Positions 1 through 11,413 of a stretch of DNA of 64,000 bases are shown piece after piece. The translations under genes were made by a program, and so were the position numbers. The stretch's first letter is position 1. Each line of letters opens with the position of its first letter. The notes under the pieces are model-generated. The model made no database searches. It was not told the DNA's origin and saw only the letters and a program-made list of their open reading frames with translations. The stretch comes from Earliella scabrosa (taxonomy: Eukaryota > Basidiomycota > Agaricomycetes > Polyporales > Polyporaceae), in contig JABYQQ010000001.1 in assembly GCA_022605405.1 (NCBI GenBank), positions 2,418,001 through 2,482,000 of the forward strand. The letters are read 5' to 3'.

Positions 1-432
1 CTCGCGTCGCGCAGTGGCCCATGTTGTGCCCATCCTTGTCAGTCCCACCCAGGTTACGTATACATCATCGTATACATTAATGAGTATTCGTTCTCTTTGG
101 GCGGAGTACAATAGCTCGTGAGGTATGGGATCTTAGTGGAAACCCACTGTTGACTGGTCTTGAGCAACTTCATTGAAGTCGAGCAGTATCGCGCGAGGAG
201 ATATGTTGTCAATAGTTGTGAGAGCTGAACATCTGTACGTACGGTGATGTCCTCTAGGGCAGGAAAACTTAGGATGGCGTGAGTATCAAAATCATTACCT
301 ATGTCGTCGGGTAGTGGCGGTCGTTGGACCGAGTACAGTTAGTGGCGCGTCATTGGATCCAAGGGCATCACGACCTTGGTGGTCCAGGCGAAGCATAGAA
401 GGTGGATTGTGCGATTTCATACTTTCATGTAC

Positions 433-3163
433 CTAACGGTTTTGTACAATGGGACACACGGCATTACTCAATCCCAGCTCCCATGCGTCGGCTTGCATAC
501 CGTGCTGTCAGCGGGCTTTAGCCAAAAGTCTGCACCCTTAGGGAAGGAATGTCAACTCACAAGTATAGTTTCGTCTTCCGTACATATGTCCACAGGCATG
601 ACTTCGCTCTGGTCGATATACGCCGCTCTGTCTGACGCCATCTCCAAGTATACGTTCGGACTTATGTCTCGTGCTGTCCGATATAGCTCCATAATTTCAC
701 TTGGGATACCGTCGATATGTTGTATTGACCCTAGTGTGTGTGTCAGCGATCTCTTATTGCGTGGAGTGATTGCATGTACCGTCTGTCATCATGATTGACG
801 ATCGAACTGCTGCGTTCCACATTCCAATCTCCCTCAACGCGTCGACCAACGAGCGCCGGACTTCGACGTAACTTCTGTTGATGACCTCTCGGCAGAGCAC
901 GTTCCTGTATTAGGGACAACATTCAATGATGACGAGAAGCACGGTATGAGGGTGTACTGACGTCAATTGGGGCCCCGCTCCGGGAGCATACGGAAAGGCG
1001 TGCAGTGGTCCGGACTGGGGGCACTGTGTGGTGATCACAGCGTTGCGGAGGCCGTGTAGTATGATGCGGGTCCGTAGGTTGTCGAAGTCGTAGCTATGAG
1101 TGCCTTGTAGCGGCCATTGGTCGACGTGAAGCACTCCGCGATAGGCTGGAGATCTTCTCCAGTCGGCGTAAGGTCCGCTACGCTCAGCTAGCTCAGTACT
1201 CATCTCGAGTGCCCCGTGGTACAGAGTCTGGAAGATGTCGATGTTGAGTGCTCTTGATTCATTGGAACCGTAAGAGACCCCGAAGGCGATGAAGGTGTCC
1301 GCAAGGCCCACTGCGCTAATATTGAGGGCACGAGTGCGTGTAGCGGAGCGTTGTGAGGCTGTGGTTGGGTAGGAGAGCATATCCACCATGCGATCGCAGT
1401 TGAGCACTGTGAGTCGCGCTATGTCGTGCAGGGTATCGAGATCATATTCTCCGCTTTGCCGGACGAACTTTTCAAGCGAGATGTACGCAACAGGAGGGCA
1501 AGGAGTAGTGTTGGTGCATGAGACTTGGGAAACTTCCCCTGTCGTATTCCCGGCCCTTATGAGCCCTAGGTGGGTTTGCACGCTTTTACCTGTAGATTGA
1601 TCAGATTGAGAAGCTTCGTATGTTCACTGTATGCATGCTTACGATTAACAGTGCAGCTAAACACGCAAGTCGGGTACCCGGTATTTCTTTGTGCTTCGCA
1701 CAAGGCCTGCCACACGTCTTCGGCTGGTAGCACGGCGATTGGGGTGACATGGTTCTCGTATTGCTCGTATGCGTATGTAAGAGATTGCCCATAAGACGCC
1801 TGTAGAAGAGGTACGTCATCCGGGTCGAACATGGTCCATCTTCCCTCAGTTTCCAGTCTTTCCATGCTGTCATTGGTATTTGGTCAGCAGGGGAGGACTG
1901 CCAGGTTAGAACGACTCACAAAGCATCGGGAATCAACACAGCGGGCATTATGAGGTCGATCGGTTGACCATGCTCCGCACCGTTGAGAGTGTGACAGCGT
2001 ATAAAGCTCATGATATCGCCATGCCATATGGGGAGATATGCGGTCGCCAACGGTGGGTCCCTGAGATAGGTCCAGTTGTGGTACTTGGCATGGGAGTTGA
2101 GCAACTGCAGCGTTGCTACCACACCGCGATTTACTGAACGACCTTCTCTGAAAGGACGAAGGTCAATATGTGCGCGCGCGGGTTTCGTAGGGCTAGGTGC
2201 ACCTTTGCGCAGGAATGGCGCTCATACCTATTCCCATCGTGGCACCGGTGGCCCAGATATCGTCGATTTCATCCATATTCGGATTCTGTTGACCGTCCGG
2301 GATGGTAAGCTCGTATATGAATGACGGGGGATAGAGAGGTTCCGTGGTTCCTGCTCGTAACATGAACTCCGCAGAGTATGAGCAGAGGCCGCGTGATAAA
2401 GCGTCGTAGGTTTTCACGACCATCTCGAGGTCATGACCGTGAATTGCGAGTGCTGCGCGCATGTACGCGAATTGAGGTCGCTCGATTATGTCTCTTCGCG
2501 GTGATCGCCTGAGGCAATGCGCTGTTAAGCCACGGAGTGAAGGACTGACATCCGTGAGATATAGCATTAGTGTTGAGTATGAGCCTTACTAGTAATATTC
2601 GGAATCCCTTTCGTGTACCAGAACGGAATCGAGAAAAGAGCCATGGGTGCGCACTGCCTCAAGTATGGTGGACGACAGATTGATCTCATATTCTGGGAGG
2701 GTGTCATCACGTATGCGCAGAGGCCCACGATGGATACGTACTTGAGCATATGACTTCTACCCACATAGCGAAGGACGGGGGTGTGACGTCGTGGAGGTGG
2801 TGTGCGAGGACTCTCGATGCGAGCATGTAGTACTCGTGGTCGTAAGTGCCAAGTTCCGCGATAGCTGCGGCACTCATCGGCTGTGACTGGGTCTGAGTAT
2901 GGGATATTGGTTGGGACGTGCAGAACCCACCCCGAACTGCTGTGGTCCCGAGAGATGAGGAATTAATCTGAATACTGTCTCTACGACCCTGATGTACTTT
3001 CAATGTCAGCGGAATTGGTCGAGGTCGTTCTGCTGCTTTACGACTTACAGGTTTATGTTCCGACTAGCTGTTGGTAGTCCATCCGACATCTGCGCCTGTA
3101 AGTGAAGAGGGAGCAGGAGGAGGGGCAAAAGTACGACCTCACCTTGATCAAGTGGTCGGTAAA
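433..3163 (-). CDS. RNR1-like pseudo-enzyme, array copy 1
   Basis: Homologous along most of its length to the large (alpha) subunit of class I ribonucleotide reductase, which normally makes deoxynucleotides in the cytosol. Removing introns 505-560, 731-779, 905-961, 1590-1642, 1867-1919, 2148-2202, 2545-2589, 2693-2741, 2887-2930, 2989-3048 and 3096-3142 gives 714 continuous codons (stop 433-435). Family landmarks in order: YYMLASRVLAHHLH, RDIIERPQF, AIHG, MGIG, WHGD, MERLETEGRWTMF, NRKSVQTHLG, LNISAVGLADTF, FDNLRTRIILHGLRN, GSIQHIDGIP, AAYIDQS. By human RRM1 numbering C218 is Ser, C429 is Thr (GNTTGE, with N427 and E431 kept), Y737-Y738 is Cys-Pro, and the protein stops before the C-terminal cysteine tail. 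C444 is ambiguous: a Cys lies one position away. Catalysis looks impossible by the known mechanism. The first exon is not resolved; a start near 3379 or elsewhere upstream is possible. Confidence 0.88.
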
Positions 3164-3400
3164 CTTCACATTGAAGGGTGAGTAAATGTACAGAGTCAGA
3201 TCATGTTGCAGTCACCTCTTCCTTGCGCACGAAATGGTGCGTGCTGCACTGATATCAGCGACGGTTTAGAAGCGTTCTAGTCTGTACGCACTCAACTGCG
3301 AAACACGCAGTGAGCGGCTTAATCAAGCAAGTATCTGCGTTTGGCACCTACTTGCTCTAAATACGATGGGATGTGCCATACTTCGATTGTGCCTTAGAGC

Positions 3401-4243
3401 TAGTGATGTGCCGGGCCGGGCCGGGCTCAATTGCCCGGGCTAGGGCCGGGCTTATGAGGGCTGGGGCTCCCAGATATGTCAAGCCCGGCCCTCCAAGAGG
3501 GCTCAGGCTGGGCTCGGGCCGGGCCGGGCTTAAGCCCGGGCTTATGATAGGGTTATAACTAATGATAGTTACCGCCTTCCAGTACAAAGTACAATATGTT
3601 CACGGTCGAGAACTGCATACTTCAGCATACAAGTGATTACTACTATGCATACAAACACTTACCAGAGTGTACTTCCTCCGCTATGGTGCTATTCGGAACC
3701 CTGCGCCTTGTTCTATGAGCGGCTATATGCGGTTAACATAAGCAATCAGTAACGAAGCGATTGGAAATTACAATGACACTTACCGATGACTATTATGGAC
3801 TCTCTATTTCCGCTCCACACATCCACGCTGACCTCCCATTCAGACCACTCATGCTCTTGGGTTCCAAGTGCCAGCTAATTTAGGTTAAGATGACCGTCGA
3901 CAGGCACTATGGGACTGTTTACTTACGGAGAGACACCGCTCAGTCGGGAGCGCGCTTGCTACGGTGTGGGAAGCCATTGAGTAAAGAAGGTTTGATGACA
4001 GATCTCATCGGTCACGACCTCCGGACCACTCATATACAGTTCTCAGCCACCAATTTCCGCCGAACTCCGGCACATTTCCTTATTTAGACAAGCCCGGGCT
4101 CACAGGCCGGGCTCAGGCTTTCAAAATCTGAAGCCCAGGCCCTCGAGCCCTATGAGCCCACCCTAAGGGCCGGGCCGGGCAGGGCTTATGAGGGCCGGGT
4201 ACCCAGGGCTTCCGGGCTTCAAGCCTGGCCCGGCACATCACTA
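3401..4243. mobile_element. hAT-type MITE, 843 bp, array copy 1
   Basis: Non-autonomous DNA transposon. It starts TAGTGATGTGCCGGGCC and ends with the exact inverted complement (ggcccggcacatcacta). It is flanked by perfect 8-bp direct repeats CTTAGAGC at 3393-3400 and 4244-4251, the target duplication length of hAT elements. The first 150 and last 150 bp are rich in GGGCCGGGC/GCCCGGGCT subterminal motifs in both orientations, which in hAT elements are typical transposase-binding repeats. No transposase frame is present; the 65-codon plus-strand frame at 3890-4087 is too short to matter. It sits just upstream of the RNR1-like gene. Confidence 0.93.
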
Positions 4244-5043
4244 CTTAGAGCGGGTGTCTGAGGGTTAGTTAGGTCACTGTGATCGGGACATTATAGTCTG
4301 TGGCTCTCCACACCTGTACAAGCGTTTCCCTCTGATGATAGTGCTGGGATAGTCTTCCTTCAAGGTCAGAATGGTGGATGGTTACTCGTACTTATAGCTC
4401 AGGATGTGGTGTACGCGCACTTGCCTCAATGGACATCGTTTTTGGGTTATCTGCGGGTTTCTGAACAACTCGAGTGCTTTGATGTAGCGCAGAGCTCGGC
4501 CCGATGCTCCGGTCAGGCATGTGAGGGATTGGTCCCACGGGGAGAAGTTCTTCCGTTCCTGTGGCGGTCAGTAGGCCGATGATCGCAGCAGCCACTTTGA
4601 TAATGTGGCGGGGCACTTCGCGGACACGGATGCTGAAGTTAGAATGTGGTCTCGGCCCCGATGCTGTTAAGAATGTTCGACGTGAACGGTCTGAGGTTTG
4701 CAACGAGATCTAGGCGTTTCCTTGGCAAGTGCCTCCGATCGGCAGATCCATTCTATGTGGCGTTGTGTTGTGCGGCGTGGACGCCTTCGTTCCCCAAGAT
4801 AGTACCTTAATAACGGCAGCCCGGTCCCTGGGTACGTTCTCCCGGGTTGTGAATGGCGAACAGGCGACAATAACGCGTCATTATGAGCGCCATTGTCTTG
4901 TACACACTGATCGTGAATAACGCCAGTGCTATTCACGGGACTAAGTCTACGTAACGGTGAGAGTAGACGGCTGCGATATGCGAGCAGTCGGGCTATTCGT
5001 TCACACGTTCCGTATAGCATGGCTGCCCCGCGGCCTGAATGAT

Positions 5044-5959
5044 CTATACGTCTCGGTGGATTATAGAGGTAGGTGCGTTCTGTGGGAATGGTGCGTACCG
5101 GTACATGATGAACTCGATGAGTTGCCGGTCAGCCGAAGATACGTTGATCAGCGCCATGGGAGTGCGAGCTGAGTGCTTCAGGACGAGTAGGTTTCCTCGC
5201 ATAGCTAATCCAGTCGCTCGTTGCAAGGTCTCGTTGACAGGGCACTGGGAGCACGTTAACGCAGTGATGAGGGTGAAGTCATTGACGAGATTGAACGTAG
5301 TGTAAGGGATGTTGTACGTGTAACGGGTGCTGTAGCCCGCTGGAAACCAGCGCAAGACGTTGAGATCCTCAGTCCACGCTGAGCGAGTGATGTCCCCGTC
5401 CACATTGGTCGTGACGGGAAGCAGGATGACCCTCGACCTTGAGCAGCCGATTGGGTACAGGAGGCCTTTGATCAGTTTCCACGCTTGTCCCTAGGTGGGG
5501 TACGCCTACGTATGTCATGGCGTTATTTATTCTGGAAGTACCGGTGGCTCACCTCACGTTGCATTGCCCTTGCTCGTTCATTCCATCTTCTGATCGCGTC
5601 GGGTGTCGCTCTCGCTCCTTGAGATGCATGGTTCTATGTTTCCAGGCGGTGAGAACATGGTAAGAGCGGGCGGGGAAGTTTTGCATACAGCGGTGCTGTG
5701 GCTGCGACGTCTCCGTGCCATGGGCTTTCGCGGGTGAGCGCTTTGCGTATCGCACGGCAGTAACAATAGAGGAGGTATTTATACGGCTATACGGCATAGA
5801 CGCCATTGGCAAAAAATGGTCAGAGGGGATTGCGAGCGAAACTGGGACCCACTGAAGGCCGTGAACGCTATGCGCTTCGGGGCGACAAACAAGTACAAAC
5901 TGTCCGGATATAGTAAGTTGAAGCGCCGAAACATTGTCTCCCGGGCGGAGTGCCCTCAA
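5044..5959 (-). CDS. Unnamed agaricomycete family protein, array copy 1
   Basis: Two exons, 5558-5959 and 5044-5490, around an intron of 67 nt (GTGAGG..CCTAG) that keeps the frame; about 280 residues. I do not know a function. The C-terminal part has a distinctive block: an LNVLRWFPA segment, a VNDFTLITALTCSQCPVNE segment, then RGNLLVLKHS followed about 10 residues later by INVSSADRQLIEFI. The last block aligns with the end of the protein at 45001-45582 (GCVVVMKTSS .. VDMTPSDIEHVREFF), so the two are probably distant relatives. The start is uncertain: the frame is open to 5959, but an upstream exon cannot be excluded. Confidence 0.6.
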
Positions 5960-6254
5960 AATATAACTATTGAGACTGATTCTGATTTACGAAGCACAGT
6001 CATTTCAACGTTCGACAGCATCACTGTTTAGGTGCTTCCTACTGTGATATGATCCTTGTTTGTGGCCTTTGGGTCATACGATAAAGCACCTTCTTGCTAG
6101 ACGGCAAAGACGAGTGAGGTGAGGTTCCACACGTCACTCCGATACACCGCGAACAGGGATGACAATAGCACGCTCCAGCGACAGCCCTTCTGGACAGGGG
6201 GATCGAACATAATCAGCGATTTTTGAGCACGAACGACCTAGTCGTACATGGCGA

Positions 6255-8715
6255 TCAGCTAGGTCCAAGACTACCTCGTGCTGGAAAGTTTACTCAGTCT
6301 TTTCGTTCGTGCCCTGCCCTCGACGAACAACTTTGCCTGCCGCCGGTGGAGCACTGCATACCGCATTCATCCACTTTGTTTTTGGAAGTACCGCACCGCC
6401 AGAGTTTGCTGCTGTTGCTGTTGGTTGGTACCTCCTTCCCCGTCGAGCTGTGCCCTTTAGTAATTTCTCTACAGCTCCGTTGTCTAGTTCGCCGACTCCC
6501 GTCGCAAAGAGGTCTGCCAAGGCCGGTCTCCGGAGGAAGGCCTAACCGGGACCTACCGCGCCCAAGCCTACGAAACGGAAAGTGCCGATCGAGGAGGCTG
6601 TGGATGAGAACGTTTCTCCTAGAGCCCTTGTCGACGATGCTGCTACTCGACCAACCAAACGTGCTCGCACCTCTTCCCCGGACAACTCAGCAGCGTCCAG
6701 AGACCTTCTTGACGTCACAGGACGACAATCAACAGCGCAAATTGTCATGGGAGCGACGACGAGAACGCTCCGGCCGCCCCAATCCCTGCACCTCAAGGTC
6801 CCCCTTGGCCTAAGAGAGTCGGCGCGAGTGCAGCAAAAAAGAAGGTCAAAGAGGATGCGAACCCAGCGACGGAGCAGGTAATGAAGAGTAAACCCTCTCC
6901 AGTCCGAATTTCAACACAGGCGCCTGTCGCCGTTAAGGGTCAGAACAACGCGCAGGAGAAGCGTCAGGCCGTGGAAGATATCGCGATGCCGATGCACAAC
7001 AAGACCACAGCGCCGGTGGAAGTGATCTTCGACTGGGATGCTATACCGGCCGACATGACACGCCCTCCCGTCGTCGTAAACCTCTTCCCAGGATTGCTCG
7101 CGTTGGCTCTATAACCCATATTGGCACGTTCCGTTGAATGCTTCCCCTTTACTCCCACAAGTGATCTTCGCACGAAGCGCAAACGGTGCAGTCAAGCCAT
7201 CGACGAAAGCAGTACAACCAGCAGTTGCCTTTGACAAGGTAAGTGAGCTTCGCGAATTCATGAATGCGCTACACTCAATCTGCCATCATTCGTTGCGCAG
7301 GCTGGTGCTAGTATGGCCACTTCGTGCTCGAAGAAGTCAAACCGTACTCGTTGAGATGCAATCGCCAACAGTGCTCCTGTCCACGACGCGCTTCTCTCAA
7401 AACCTGCGACCGCTGCTACAGATGCCGTCATCCAAGCTGTGTCGTCCGACGAGATCCACGATGAGCCGCAAGACGCGGGCGGAGACGTCACCCTTATTGA
7501 GGTACCTGTACCTCCCAACCGCGAAGCACAGAAATCAGACATGCCCCTCCCCAAGGACGGCACGACGAGGATCGTGAGTCCGGTTGTCGAGGTATGCAGT
7601 CGTATTGACTCATCGATCATGTTTCTCTCACACGCCATTTATGGTCCAGTCCAACGGCACGACTCTGCCATCGTGTACCCATAAAGTGGGCCATTCGCTT
7701 GGTCCTTAGATAATCCGCTCATGGTCTTTGATACCCAGGTCGTCGACTCTGCACCTTGAAGAACCCTGTTACCGGCAAGAACGAACTCCGAAACCAGTGA
7801 TCTCCCTCTAGAATCCCCTCCCAGGCCGACTCTGCGCGTTCCCAAGTCCCTGCGCGGGCGGTCGCTGCGTTTGTCTCCGCCTCCGGTAGTGCCTCAAGAG
7901 GTTGAAGATAATATGGGTATCAATGATGAGCCACGGATGGCGCACACCTGAGTCTATCTTCCGCCCTCTGCACCGCGGGATCCCAGTGAATACCACCACA
8001 GCGGGAGTTTGGCATCTGAATAGTCGGAGGAAGACGACGGGCCGAACGAACGTCATCACCAACCTGTGAACCCCCGCCTAAGTAAATACACTTATATCCA
8101 ATTAACCCTGAGAGGCTGACACTGCCTTCGAGGGGTCGCCACCACATCGAAGCAAGTGAAGCGTCTCGAGGAGCAATTCGCTGCACATATCCAGAAAACC
8201 GCCGTCGAGGCTCCTAGTGCTGGGACCTCTGTCTATCACAACGATCCTTGCATGGAGCGCATCGTGGAGGTGTTAGACCAACTGCATCAGGTATGCTTAG
8301 CTTCCAATTCCAAGTTACACGGTAGCTTGTGTCTCTTATCATCTCGCTGGCAGGGGGTCATCAGCAACTTTAGAGACAAGTCCGAGAGTGTGCGCCCCGA
8401 GGCACGCGTCGGGCAAGATGAGACTCTGCGGCGAGCTGCGGACAATCTGCACTCTATTCGTCTGGTTCCATTCATTAGGTTTGAGAACGCCTAGCCAGAT
8501 CACTGTGTACCATAACGCACTTGAATCAACTATTTGACCTCGAAGCCCAGTACGCTACGGTCAGCAGGAACCTGATGAACGGCACCGAAGATTCGACGAA
8601 GCTAAACCGGGAGATCTACCACGAGTTATGTCAGGCAGTGGAGACCCACGATGGGAATATGTTGCGGAAGGGATTTCCGGTCAGGTCGGTGCCCGGGCCT
8701 ACGATGAAGTGGTAA
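6255..8715 (+). pseudogene. Degraded multi-exon gene, array copy 1
   Basis: Plus-strand sequence with protein-like composition but no continuous model. Pieces: a Pro/Ala/Arg-rich stretch near 6470-6540 ending in a stop; TKRKVPIEEAVDENVSP and TKRARTSSPDN near 6570-6700; SAAKKKVKEDANP near 6830; a fragment near 7440-7520; and a probable coiled-coil part, KRLEEQFAAHIQKT at 8156 joined by a plausible 63-nt intron (8290-8352) to a stretch ending near 8494, then LFDLEAQYATVSRNL at 8530. Basic KR clusters suggest a nuclear protein, but I do not recognise it. The unit boundary at 6254/6255 cuts directly upstream, so the 5' end may have been lost at the duplication breakpoint. Confidence 0.45.
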
Positions 8716-8932
8716 CCCTTAGCATGTTGTTACTCTTCGTATCGTATACCCCAATGTTGTCGTCTTGCTGTGCCTGCTGCCAATGTTCGTAGCGTCAGAC
8801 GCGTTTGGCATATGCTGTGCGAGAGCCGCCGCATTACCATTTTTGCAAGATTCCCGGTTTCCTCCTTGCGCGCTTCCTTCTTCGTTCTGCTCTCTCAGCC
8901 TGAATTCTTTTTCTTGTCTTCGCACCGTCCCT

Positions 8933-10525
8933 ATGCCCAAGGCAATAAAGACGAAAGCCGACAAAACGCCTGTCAAGCCTACTTATGCGCAGAAAGCTGC
9001 CCCTTCGTCCACGAAGACACCCGCCACCAAGCCCGTCCCTTTGCAGGAAGTCATCACGAACGCGCACGAACAGGTATATAGGAGATTGCCTACACGCCAG
9101 GTATGGACATGTATGGAGCTCTATTGGCTAAGGCTGAGGTGAAGGTGAAAGGCAAGAAGGGATAGGACTGCAGAATCGATGATTCCGAGTCCGAGTCCGA
9201 TAAACACTGAAAGCTCACGACACGGTCAGTCTTCATCATCAGATCACCGGTTTCGTAGAACCTAAACGCGTTTACATTCTTGTCCTACAGCCCAAGGCAT
9301 ACGCGAAACCCAAGGAGTCCATTGCGGAAAAGTCTGCAAATGAGATGAAGTCCAAGTTCGAGGCCGCCAATGGCTAGGTGCGCGCGATTGCATACCACGA
9401 AGATCTTGACGCTGATGCTGCGTGTAGGCAGTACCTGCAAAAGGCGCACCGAAAGCGGCCAAGAAGCCAGCTCCTATGGAGCACGCGAACTCCAGTGACT
9501 CCGACTCTTGAGAGTGGGGGTCCCAGTATGACAAGAAGTCTGCCGGAGCACCTCAAGCCATGAAAGGCAAGGTGCGTCCCGATTTTCAACGACTATTGCC
9601 TATCTTCTAAGCCATGGTATAGCGGGCCGCCTCGAGTAGCCGCAAGGTGAGCAGCCAGTCAGAGTCAGAGTCTGACGACAAGAGGTCTAACGCACCGCAA
9701 GGAAAGGCAATACTCGAGAAGGTTGCTCCGTAGAAGTCGCATAGCTCGTGGTAGGACGAAGCTCGCGTGAAGCATACTGTACGGGCAGAGAAGCCCACTC
9801 GCTCGAAGGGGCCTCCGGCACACGTGGCCCCTGCAACCAACGCTGATTCGGTGCTCCCGTTGGCGAGGAAACCTGCAGCAGTACCGAAAGAGCAGGCGAA
9901 GAAGTGCGACTTTGATTCGGACTCGTCAACTTCTGATTTTCACTCCGGGTCAATTCCAAGTCTTCTGCTGACGAGGACGAGGATGTCGAGATGGCTAATG
10001 CTACTGGTGCCGGTGCCAAAAGTGAGTGCGCTCTACTCTCGGTATCCCTTCTCAACTCGACCTTTGGACTGCGTCAGGTAGGCGGAAACCTGAGGACGAC
10101 GACCGTGTTCCTGGCAAATTGGTGAAGATTCCTAACGGCGACGCCGCCCCTTCCTCCAACTCCGGCACAACCATCACCGTTTTCTATCGCCGCGCCTCAT
10201 GGAACGTCATGAACGAGTGGCTTGCGCAACAGCTCGCTGAATGTGGTGAGCTCGTATCCGTCCGCGTGCATATGGACCTCAACACCGGCTCCTCGCGTGA
10301 GTGTGGTTACGTGACGTTCGCGGCCACGCAGGCTGTCAAGGCTGCCCACGTACCCAACGGCAAAGAGAGGGACTGCCATGCGGTCAACGTTAACAATTCC
10401 AAAAGAAGCACAATGACACCGTGCGCGAAAACCGCGCTAAGCTGTTTGACGACACACAGAACGCAGCCACCCTCGCTCTCTTCGAGAGCCAACCCAGCTT
10501 CAACCTTACCCAGGACACCGTGTAG
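8933..10525 (+). pseudogene. Nucleolin/Gar2/Nsr1-like pseudogene, array copy 1
   Basis: Remnant of a nucleolar RNA-binding protein of the nucleolin (Gar2/Nsr1) family, which acts in pre-rRNA processing. A Lys/Pro/Ala-rich N terminus begins at ATG 8933 after a pyrimidine-rich leader. Acidic serine tracts follow (DDSESESDK near 9178, SQSESESDDKRS near 9650, and an EDEDVEMANATGAGA reading near 9980). Then comes an RRM: degenerate RNP2 ITVFYRRAS, EWLAQQLAECGELVSVRV, RNP1-like SRECGYVTF and ERDCHAVNVNNS near 10180-10390. After a +1 shift near 10400 the frame reads NRAKLFDDTQNAA and SFNLTQDTV, the linker and start of a second RRM, then a stop. Stops at about 9163 and 9730 and the shift make it non-functional. 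Retained intron-like segments suggest a duplicated gene rather than a retrocopy. Confidence 0.72.
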
Positions 10526-11413
10526 TAAGTCTTCGCAGGGTACGCCTGCGGGGGCCGCATGAGTTGGGCCATGATGAACGGGTCAACCGCAGGTGAGTAG
10601 TCGTCACCGTTGGACTTAGGGCATCCTCAATTAATGTCTTCACCCAAAGACCTTCGTCGACCGCGGTACACAATCAGTGTGCAGCGTTGAGTGGCGAGCA
10701 GCAGGAGTCGGTGAAATTACAGCACCGCGGTATGGAGGTAGAGAGCGAAAGATCCCTCGCGGTGGATCTGCAGGCCAACATTGTTGGCGTCCTTCGGAAG
10801 TAGAATGATGATGTGGTGTAATATCATAGCGAGCAAGGCAGAATACCACACAAGTTGCCCCCCTAACCCGATTAACCTATTGAAGCGTACTCACCAGCCT
10901 TGGGCACGACTGCTAAGGGTCATGCGGGCTGGAGTTATCGATCGTATGCACAAATGCATAGCGGGAGTAGCGGAGCACCGTATCAACGACGTCAGTTCGC
11001 TTTGCGATCCTGGGTTCATCTGGTGGTGAAGGTAGTGTGCACTTGTTGTTGTATCGCATGGAGGCATTTTGCGCGCATAGGCGAGGCAGTCGATATAGGA
11101 ATCGCGGAGAAGTGAGTGGTTCGCATGTGCAAATTTCGCCCGCGCCATGTGGCCTGGTGGACTACATCCTGTAATGCGGTGTGTCCGTTTGCCGCGGTGC
11201 TACGGATCGAAACGTCAAACTTCATGAAGTTGACAGGTCTTTTGCCCCATACTAGTTGCAATCAATTACAGATGGGCATTGTTGCGCGCTCGTCATGCTA
11301 GTCAGGCATATTCTTCACTTCCAGTGACACGCACAGGCGCAAATAAAATGGGTGAGAATCATCACATTTGAAGCGGTAACGAACCCTGTATGAACGACAA
11401 TGTACTGCATGAC
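10526..11413. other. Region without a supported gene, array copy 1
   Basis: About 890 bp between the nucleolin-like remnant and the F-box-like gene. It holds only overlapping short frames on both strands (up to 85 codons at 10891-11148, minus strand). None has recognisable motifs or convincing splice connections. The same sequence is at 25712-26600. Confidence 0.5.

Noticed and set aside
376..798. 140-codon plus-strand frame that recurs in all array copies
   Set aside because: It lies antisense to the last exons of the RNR1-like gene, which match a known family; the plus frame has no motif.
2700..2760. A frame shift in the N-terminal half of the RNR1-like gene
   Set aside because: A consensus GTACGT donor at 2741 and a CCCAG acceptor at 2693 give a 49-nt intron that restores the frame and the family alignment.
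433..3163. RNR1-like region as an ordinary decayed pseudogene
   Set aside because: The apparent frame breaks disappear once 44-60 nt introns with proper donors and acceptors are removed; the frame then stays open for 714 codons in copies 1 and 3.
3410..3550. GC-rich short repeats taken as a CRISPR-like or telomere-like array
   Set aside because: The motifs are irregular, lie at both ends of an element with inverted termini and an 8-bp target duplication, and fit subterminal repeats of a hAT MITE.
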